Positions 48,854 to 53,032 of a stretch of DNA of 53,032 nucleotides are shown piece by piece (the stretch's first letter is position 1; the number at the start of each line of letters is the position of its first letter). The stretch comes from Microbacterium sp. H83 (lineage in GTDB: Bacteria > Actinomycetota > Actinomycetes > Actinomycetales > Microbacteriaceae), in contig NZ_LWCU01000022.1 in the NCBI RefSeq assembly GCF_001650405.1, positions 1 through 53,032 of the forward strand, given 5' to 3'. The position numbers and the translations under genes are program-made. The notes beneath the pieces are model-generated. The model saw only the letters and a program-made list of their open reading frames with translations. It searched no databases and was not told the DNA's origin.

Positions 48854-50566
48854 ATGAGCACGCACGCCCGTCCTCTGGCCGAATGGCTGGCCGCGGCGAG
48901 CGATGCGGATCTGGCGGACCTCTTCGCCGCACGGCGCGTGCGGCCCGACGCCGGCTGGCAGGACTTCTTCGACGCGGCGGAGGGACTGCTCGATCAGGGC
49001 TCGCTCGCGCGAATCCTCCCCACGCTGTCGTCCGCCGAGGCGACCGCGCTGCACCGCGCCGTCGAGGCCGACGCGGCGGTGCCCGCATCCCCCGAGCGCA
49101 CGGCCCTCGAGAGGATCGCCCTGCTGCGACCGGACGGCATCCCGCACCCGCCGGTGGCCACAGCGGTGTCGGATCGCGAGCCGCCGGAGCACGCGGAGGC
49201 GACCTCTCCGACCGCGTCGACCGAGACGCAGGAGGCGCATGCCGCCGAGCGCGCGTTCACCACGGTCTCGGCTCTCGCGGACCTGCTCCTGCTGGCGCGC
49301 GACAAGCCCTTCGCTCTTCTGACCGGCGGCGGCGTCAGCGCGTCCGAGAAGCGCCTGCTGGGCGAGGCGGGAGTCGCGTCGGACTCCATCGACGATTTCA
49401 TCGCGATCGCCGCGAGCGCCGGTCTGGTGCACGCGGACGAGCGTCGCCTGCGCATCACGGCTCGCGCCGAGGACTGGCTGCGGTCGTCCGTCGCCGCGCG
49501 CTGGTCGGAACTGGTCACCGGGTTCCGTGCGTCCCTGCCGCGCGGGATCCGCCAGGGCGACGGCGGCTGGATCGCTCCGTCGGCCTGGGCGCACGCGCAT
49601 CCGTGGGATCCGGCCGGAGCCGAGCGCGCCGAGGCGCTCCGCCGTCGAGCACGCCTGCTCGGGCTCCTCGCCGACGAGGGCACCGAGCCGACGTGGACCG
49701 GACCGCTCCGCCGCGGCGAGGGCGTAGACCCCGAGCCGCTGACCCGGTTGCTCCCCACGGAGGTCGACCGCATCTTCCTGCAGAACGACCTCAGCGCGAT
49801 CTCCCCTGGCCCCCTGGCCCCGGCGCTCGACGTGCGTCTGCGCACCATCGCGTCTCGCGAGTCCGCGGCGCAGGCGTCGACCTACCGGTTCTCCCCCGAG
49901 TCCGTCGCCCGCGCGCTCGTCGCGGGCGAGACCGAGGAGTCGATGGTCGACTTCCTCGAGACGCTGTCGCTCACCGGCATCCCGCAGCCGTTGCGCTACC
50001 TCGTCGCGCAGACCGCGCAACGGCACGGCCTGGTGCAGGTGTCGACGGATCCCGAGACCGGTCGCACGCGCATCGAGAGCAGCGACCCCCATCTCATCGA
50101 CGCGATGTCCGTCGATCAGACGCTGCGCCCTCTCGCACTCAGCAAGCACGTCGCGTCCCTCACGACGCGCGTCGGCAGGGAGACGGTCTACTGGGCCCTC
50201 GCCGACGCCCGGTACCCGGCGACACTCGTCGACGAGGACGGTTCGGTGATCACCGGGGAGCGCACGCCGGTGGCCGAGACCGGCGTGCCCGAGGCCGTCG
50301 ACCACGGTCCGCTCATCGCGGCCCTCCGCGCCCACCAGGGTCCCGACGCCGACGCCGCGTGGCTGGACCGCGAACTCGACGCCGCGGTGCGGGCGAGAGC
50401 ACTGCTGCGGGTCACGGTGGGGATGCCGGACGGATCCACGAGGGACCTCGTGCTCGAGGCCACGGGGCTGAGCGGTGGGCGGCTCCGCGGACGCGATCGC
50501 ACGGCGGACGTCGAACGCACCCTGCCGGTGTCGAGCATCCGCGCCGCGTCCGTGATCGCGCAGTAA
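48854..50566 (+). CDS. Helicase-associated (XPB partner) protein
   Basis: 570 residues from ATG 48854. It matches the actinobacterial 'helicase C-terminal / helicase-associated domain' protein encoded directly upstream of XPB: N-terminal helical repeats, a winged-helix-like middle part (FTTVSALADLLLLARDKPFA) and a conserved C-terminal region (RIESSDPHLIDAMSVDQTLR, TVYWALADARYPATLVDEDG). It has no ATPase motif of its own. It may load or regulate the XPB helicase encoded 11 bases downstream. Confidence 0.85.
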   Translation: MSTHARPLAEWLAAASDADLADLFAARRVRPDAGWQDFFDAAEGLLDQGSLARILPTLSSAEATALHRAVEADAAVPASPERTALERIALLRPDGIPHPPVATAVSDREPPEHAEATSPTASTETQEAHAAERAFTTVSALADLLLLARDKPFALLTGGGVSASEKRLLGEAGVASDSIDDFIAIAASAGLVHADERRLRITARAEDWLRSSVAARWSELVTGFRASLPRGIRQGDGGWIAPSAWAHAHPWDPAGAERAEALRRRARLLGLLADEGTEPTWTGPLRRGEGVDPEPLTRLLPTEVDRIFLQNDLSAISPGPLAPALDVRLRTIASRESAAQASTYRFSPESVARALVAGETEESMVDFLETLSLTGIPQPLRYLVAQTAQRHGLVQVSTDPETGRTRIESSDPHLIDAMSVDQTLRPLALSKHVASLTTRVGRETVYWALADARYPATLVDEDGSVITGERTPVAETGVPEAVDHGPLIAALRAHQGPDADAAWLDRELDAAVRARALLRVTVGMPDGSTRDLVLEATGLSGGRLRGRDRTADVERTLPVSSIRAASVIAQ

Positions 50567-50577
50567 GCTGGACAGCT

Positions 50578-52218
50578 ATGTCTGATGGCCCCCTGATCGT
50601 CCAGAGCGACCGCACCGTGCTGCTCGAGGTCGCCCACGCGGATGCCGAGAGCGCCCGCCACGAGCTCGCCATCTTCGCCGAGCTCGAGCGCGCCCCCGAG
50701 CACATCCACACCTACCGGATCACCCGCCTCGGGCTGTGGAACGCGCGCGCTGCGGGCCACACCGCCGAGGACATGCTCGAGACGCTCGACCGCTGGTCGC
50801 GGTTCCCCGTGCCGCCGTCGGTGGCCGTGGATCTGCGCGAGACGGTGAACCGCTACGGACGCCTCGTGATCGAGCGCGACGACGAGGGCACGCTGATCCT
50901 GCGGTCCAGCGACCCCGCGGTGCTGGCGCAGGTGGCCGCCAACAAGCGCATCCAGCCGCTGCTGATCGGGCATCCGTCGCCGGAGACGTTCGTCGTCGAC
51001 GCCTGGGCGCGCGGGCAGATCAAGCAGGAGCTGCTGAAGATCGGCTGGCCGGCCGAGGACCTCGCCGGCTACACACCGGGAACCCCCCACGAGATCGAGC
51101 TCGCCGAGGACGGATGGCAGATCCGTCCGTACCAGCAGGATGCCGTCGACGCGTTCTCGAAGGACGGCTCGGGCGTCGTGGTGCTCCCCTGTGGCGCCGG
51201 GAAGACGATCGTGGGCGCGGGCGCGATGGCCGCCACCAAGACGACCACCCTCATCCTCGTCACCAACACGGTGTCGGCGCGCCAGTGGCGCGACGAGCTG
51301 CTCAAGCGCACGAGCCTCACTCCCGAGGAGATCGGCGAGTACTCCGGCCAGGCCAAGGAGGTCAAGCCGGTCACGATCGCGACCTACCAGATCCTCACCG
51401 CGAAGCGGAAGGGCGCATACGCCCACCTCGCGCTGCTCGACGCGCTGGACTGGGGGCTCATCGTCTACGACGAGGTCCACCTGCTGCCCGCCCCCGTGTT
51501 CAAGCTGACCGCCGACCTGCAGGCGCGGCGACGCATCGGCCTCACCGCGACACTGGTGCGCGAGGACGGCCGCGAGGGCGACGTGTTCAGCCTGATCGGA
51601 CCCAAGCGCTTCGACGCGCCATGGAAGCAGATCGAGGCGCAGGGCTTCATCTCTCCCGCCGTCTGCTACGAGGTGCGCGTCGACCTGCCGCCGAGCGATC
51701 GGCTCGAGTACGCGGCCGCCACCGACGACGAGCGCTACCGCCTCGCCGCCTCGGCCCCCGCGAAGATCGAGGCCGTGCGCGAGCTCATCGCCAAGCACGA
51801 CGGGGAGCGGATCCTCGTGATCGGCCAGTACCTCGACCAGCTCGACTCGCTGTCGGAGTCGCTGAACGCCCCGCAGATCACCGGCGCCACGCCGATCGAC
51901 GAACGCGAGCAGCTCTACCAGGCTTTCCGCGACGGCGAGATCCCGGTGCTCGTGGTCTCGAAGGTCGCCAACTTCTCGATCGACCTGCCCGAGGCGTCCG
52001 TCGCGATCCAGGTGTCCGGCTCGTTCGGCTCGCGACAGGAGGAGGCCCAGCGTCTCGGTCGCCTGCTGCGCCCCAAGAAGTCCGGGCACACCGCCAGCTT
52101 CTACACGCTCGTCGCACGCGACACGATCGATCAGGACTACGCCCAGAACCGCCAGCGGTTCCTCGCGGAGCAGGGGTACAGCTACACGATCATGGATGCG
52201 GACGCGATCGCTGCCTGA
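50578..52218 (+). CDS. XPB/Ssl2-type DNA repair helicase
   Basis: 546 residues from ATG 50578. An N-terminal damage-recognition-like region (1-180) is followed by a superfamily-2 helicase core: Walker A LPCGAGKTIVGAG (about 205-210), DEAH-box variant YDEVHLLPA, motif III GLTATLVREDGREGD, and motif VI SFGSRQEEAQRLGRLLRPKK. This is the bacterial homologue of eukaryotic XPB, common in actinobacteria and a 3'-5' helicase. Role probably in repair. Confidence 0.95.
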   Translation: MSDGPLIVQSDRTVLLEVAHADAESARHELAIFAELERAPEHIHTYRITRLGLWNARAAGHTAEDMLETLDRWSRFPVPPSVAVDLRETVNRYGRLVIERDDEGTLILRSSDPAVLAQVAANKRIQPLLIGHPSPETFVVDAWARGQIKQELLKIGWPAEDLAGYTPGTPHEIELAEDGWQIRPYQQDAVDAFSKDGSGVVVLPCGAGKTIVGAGAMAATKTTTLILVTNTVSARQWRDELLKRTSLTPEEIGEYSGQAKEVKPVTIATYQILTAKRKGAYAHLALLDALDWGLIVYDEVHLLPAPVFKLTADLQARRRIGLTATLVREDGREGDVFSLIGPKRFDAPWKQIEAQGFISPAVCYEVRVDLPPSDRLEYAAATDDERYRLAASAPAKIEAVRELIAKHDGERILVIGQYLDQLDSLSESLNAPQITGATPIDEREQLYQAFRDGEIPVLVVSKVANFSIDLPEASVAIQVSGSFGSRQEEAQRLGRLLRPKKSGHTASFYTLVARDTIDQDYAQNRQRFLAEQGYSYTIMDADAIAA

Positions 52219-52317
52219 CCCCGCGTCGCCCGGAGGCGGCGGCACGTCGTCGTCGTCGTACCCGCCGCTCCGAGGGATCACCAGCAATCCCATCGTCGGA
52301 GTCACCATAATGGGGTC

Positions 52318-53004
52318 ATGACTGATGCGCGCATCCTGGTCGTCGACGACGAGCCGAACATCCGCGACCTGCTCTCCACGGGTCTGAGCTTCGCCGGGTT
52401 CCAGGTGAAGACGGTCGCCAACGGCGCCGCCACCATCTCGGCCGTGCTGGAGGAGGAGCCCGACCTCATCATCCTCGACGTCATGCTGCCCGACATGAAC
52501 GGGTTCAGCGTGACCAAGCGCCTGCGCGGAGCCGGCTTCACCGCCCCGATCCTCTTCCTCACCGCGAAGGACGGCACCGACGACAAGATCGAGGGCCTCA
52601 ACGCCGGCGGCGACGACTACGTCACGAAGCCGTTCAGCCTCGACGAGATCGTCGCCCGCGCGCAGGCCATCCTGCGACGCACGATGCAGGCCGACGAGGA
52701 GTCGATCATCCGCGCCGGCGAGCTGTCGATGGACCAGGACACGCACGACGTGCAGGTCGGCAAGGAGTCCATCGAGCTCTCCCCCACCGAGTTCAAGCTG
52801 CTGCGGTACCTGATGCTCAACCCCAACCGGGTGCTGTCGAAGGCGCAGATCCTCGACCACGTGTGGGAGTACGACTTCAACGGCGACGCCGGCATCGTGG
52901 AGAGCTACATCTCGTACCTCCGGCGCAAGATCGACCCGCACACCGAGGAGTCGGTCATCCAGACCAAGCGCGGCTTCGGCTACATGCTGAAGGTCGGCAA
53001 GTGA
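52318..53004 (+). CDS. OmpR/PhoB-family response regulator
   Basis: 228 residues. Receiver domain with phospho-acceptor Asp in LIILDVMLPDMNGF, the acidic pair VVDDEPNIR, and Thr/Lys switch residues in FLTAKDG and YVTKPFSLDEI. The C-terminal winged helix contains ELSPTEFKLLRYLMLNPNRV and VESYISYLRRKIDP. CATAAT ends six bases before the ATG, giving a probable leaderless transcript. A histidine kinase gene would be expected next, but the window ends 28 bases after the stop. Confidence 0.95.
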   Translation: MTDARILVVDDEPNIRDLLSTGLSFAGFQVKTVANGAATISAVLEEEPDLIILDVMLPDMNGFSVTKRLRGAGFTAPILFLTAKDGTDDKIEGLNAGGDDYVTKPFSLDEIVARAQAILRRTMQADEESIIRAGELSMDQDTHDVQVGKESIELSPTEFKLLRYLMLNPNRVLSKAQILDHVWEYDFNGDAGIVESYISYLRRKIDPHTEESVIQTKRGFGYMLKVGK

Positions 53005-53032
53005 CCTCGGCAGCGCTCACCCGCTGACGCCC

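Overview
The window is high-GC actinobacterial chromosome. Lsr2, a bacterial XPB helicase, DUF3027, a DtxR-type regulator, a C50-carotenoid operon and many leaderless genes point to the family Microbacteriaceae, most likely Microbacterium or a close relative (inference from gene content; no database search was run).

Layout. (1) 1-710: the 5' end of a 16S rRNA gene (minus strand) with its leader and two tandem promoters, then a strong hairpin. (2) About 714-22462: a 21.7-kb accessory island lying exactly between that hairpin and the 3' end of a tRNA-Ala gene. Its ends carry a 22-23 bp inverted repeat, with related subterminal repeats, but it holds no visible integrase or transposase. Cargo from left to right: a secreted I36-like peptide / lipoprotein / adaptor / ABC exporter operon with a frameshifted SdpI-type immunity gene; a second Lsr2; a secreted I36-like protein beside an ECF sigma factor and a membrane partner; an AraC-type regulator; a five-gene tightly overlapping operon (thymidylate-synthase-like, ImmA/IrrE peptidase, nucleotide N-glycosidase, deoxynucleoside-kinase-like, uracil-DNA-glycosylase-like); a subtilase + AAA ATPase locus resembling the IetAS phage-defence system with two extra small genes and an XRE regulator; a PD-(D/E)XK-like nuclease candidate; and a small SOS-controlled pair. 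(3) 22463-53032: ordinary core genome. It holds tRNA-Ala, galU, a formyl-THF cyclo-ligase, mscL, a degenerate helicase-like giant, an Ogt-like protein lacking its cysteine, an acetate symporter pair with a LuxR-type regulator, core Lsr2, the idi-crtE-crtB-crtI-crtYe-crtYf-crtEb-MMPL operon with a divergent MarR regulator, tRNA-Arg, HNH nuclease, M23 peptidase, a DtxR regulator, serC, a DUF3027 / cold-shock pair, the XPB pair and an OmpR-type response regulator.

How it works together. The island looks like a defence and competition island silenced or buffered by its own Lsr2. The most novel part is the nucleotide-metabolism operon at 10049-13976. Its promoter region is shared, across a perfect 18-bp inverted repeat, with the divergent subtilase/AAA locus, so the two may be co-regulated. 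The core half shows normal actinobacterial housekeeping and pigment synthesis.
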